A stretch of 64,000 nucleotides of DNA from Thiocystis violacea. GTDB lineage: Bacteria; Pseudomonadota; Gammaproteobacteria; Chromatiales; Chromatiaceae. The notes under the pieces are model-generated. The model was given only the letters and a program-made list of their open reading frames with translations, did not search any database and had not been told where the DNA came from. Position numbers and translations under genes: made by a program. Position 1 is the first letter of the stretch. Every line of letters starts with the position of its first letter. Location of the stretch: assembly GCF_016583575.1 (NCBI RefSeq), contig NZ_NRRG01000007.1:1-64000 (forward strand). The letters run 5' to 3'. Positions 63,183 to 64,000 of the stretch are shown here, in pieces.

Positions 63183-63386
63183 ATGCCAGACCTCCATGCC
63201 GACCAGAATCCCAGGGGAGCCAACCATCGCCCCGAGGACCGCCGATGGCCAGAAGCGGAACTCGCCCCCCGGCTCCATCCCTGGGCCGATCCCCAGGCCA
63301 GGGATCGAATCGACGGGTCTCCCGGTCGCTTCGACCGTCAGATCGAGGCGGATGTGCTGAGAAACCTGGCGAGAATGGGTTTCTGA
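63183..63386 (+). CDS. possible small hydrophilic protein
   Basis: This open frame of 67 codons is rich in Asp, Arg and Pro, with a C-terminal FDRQIEADVLRNLARMGF segment that looks helical. No family is recognised. An in-frame start further up is also possible. It may be a real small gene or chance in GC-rich DNA. Confidence 0.3.
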   Translation: MPDLHADQNPRGANHRPEDRRWPEAELAPRLHPWADPQARDRIDGSPGRFDRQIEADVLRNLARMGF

Positions 63387-63397
63387 GCCGAGCCTTC

Positions 63398-64000
63398 TCA
63401 ATCGGTCTCCCGCACACGCTCGAAGCTCGCGAAGCGCGGAATCCCCGCGCTCGTGCGGCCCTGATACCTGAAGGTCACGGTGCTTCCGATGGGCGGCGGT
63501 GATCGCCGCTCGGCATCGCTGAAACCCGTCCCGATACGGAACCTTGGCCCGTCCGGTTCTTCCACCACCAGCGCGCCCAGCATTCCCTCGTATTTGCCCT
63601 TGCCGGGTCGATGGGCGATCACCCGCGCCTCGGCGTCCAGATAGGGTTTGACCTTGAGCAGGTCATCGGTGCGTCCGGCCCGATAGGCGGATCCATCGCG
63701 ATGCAGCATCAGCCCCTCGCCACCGGCCCGGACGACGGCGGCGAGCCGCTCCATCAGGTCGGCGTGATCGGCGACCCGGAATTGCTCGACGGCGGCGATA
63801 CGCTGATTCGCTGAGCCGGCCAGGAGTCGCTGGAGCGCCTGGAGACGTTGGCCGAACGGGGCCGACAGCCCCGGCAGGTCGAAGACCATGTAACGCACCG
63901 ATCGCCAGGCTTGCGGATCCGGCTCCTGGCGTCTGACCGTTCCCGACAGCTGCTCGAAGGTTCCGCGTCCCATCCAGAGCTCGCCGTCCAGCGGCACACT
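63398..64000 (-). CDS. ATP-dependent DNA ligase, C-terminal part (cut by the window edge)
   Basis: The gene enters from the right edge. The visible 200 residues include LDGELWMGRG (motif III region), GEGLMLHRDGSAYRAGRTDDLLKVKP (motifs IV and V, given here as EGLMLH and LLKVKP), and an OB-fold with TVTFRYQG. This is the minimal ligase type found in many proteobacteria, sometimes with a signal peptide. The nucleotidyl-accepting Lys (motif I) lies outside the window. Confidence 0.9.
   Translation of the reverse strand, partial: SVPLDGELWMGRGTFEQLSGTVRRQEPDPQAWRSVRYMVFDLPGLSAPFGQRLQALQRLLAGSANQRIAAVEQFRVADHADLMERLAAVVRAGGEGLMLHRDGSAYRAGRTDDLLKVKPYLDAEARVIAHRPGKGKYEGMLGALVVEEPDGPRFRIGTGFSDAERRSPPPIGSTVTFRYQGRTSAGIPRFASFERVRETD

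Overview
The window is a dense, high-GC stretch of bacterial chromosome. It is most consistent with a gammaproteobacterium related to the purple sulfur bacteria (Chromatiales/Chromatiaceae). This placement is inference. It rests on GC-rich codon use, a Pseudomonas-type NrdB, an rseC-rnfABCDGEH cluster, an isolated hypF and a VPLPA/PEP-CTERM secreted protein. No rRNA gene is present, so the genus cannot be fixed from the window. There are three tRNA genes and no CRISPR array, prophage or intact insertion sequence.

Layout, left to right. 0-1.4 kb: a decapitated EAL-domain gene overlapping a periplasmic solute-binding protein. 1.4-4.4 kb: a minus-strand operon of an alanine/serine-glyoxylate-type aminotransferase, a SCO-like protein without copper-binding cysteines, psd and a YkgJ-type protein. 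4.5-9.5 kb: msrB, an exported barrel-like protein, a retropepsin-like protease, a circularly permuted ATP-grasp/alpha-E pair and a small membrane protein. 9.5-14.6 kb: an XRE regulator, hemerythrin, a PEP-CTERM protein in an AT-richer patch, vapBC, htpX, tRNA-Leu, tRNA-Ala and tRNA-Glu. 14.7-20.3 kb: hypF, a NUDIX hydrolase, msrA, a MITE-like element and nrdB with a pair of NrdR boxes. 20.6-26.2 kb: an orphan gene, a transposase remnant and a two-gene polysaccharide locus (GH18-like/deacetylase/GT2 fusion plus an exported GH26 enzyme).

26-36 kb: phosphate transport (pit plus its DUF47 partner), an amino-acid permease, an apbE-trkA-trkH run, a short tatA, an AI-2E-family exporter and uppP. 36-43 kb: a uspA remnant, then rseC and the Rnf complex. 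ApbE, about 4 kb away, is the enzyme expected to flavinylate RnfD and RnfG. 43-49.6 kb: a DedA protein, a SOUL protein, an RND efflux pair and tatA-tatB without tatC. 49.8-52.5 kb: the housekeeping run rlmH-maf-rng.

52.6-64 kb: a heptad-repeat nuclease-like protein, a decayed antitoxin fused to a transposase tail, a LysR regulator, an iron-dependent alcohol dehydrogenase, a DMT exporter with a collapsed LysR pseudogene, ampD, a GNAT protein, a HerA-like ATPase, a rhodanese lipoprotein, an exported eukaryote-like cyclophilin, and the C-terminal half of an ATP-dependent DNA ligase that runs off the right edge.

Most of the window is ordinary chromosome. The best candidates for less-described biology are the GH18-like/CE4/GT2 plus GH26 polysaccharide locus, the retropepsin/ATP-grasp/alpha-E cluster, the copper-site-less SCO protein in a lipid/aminotransferase operon, and the MITE-like element with heptanucleotide repeats. 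Several junctions (EAL, uspA, LysR, antitoxin/transposase) show gene decay by deletion and recombination.
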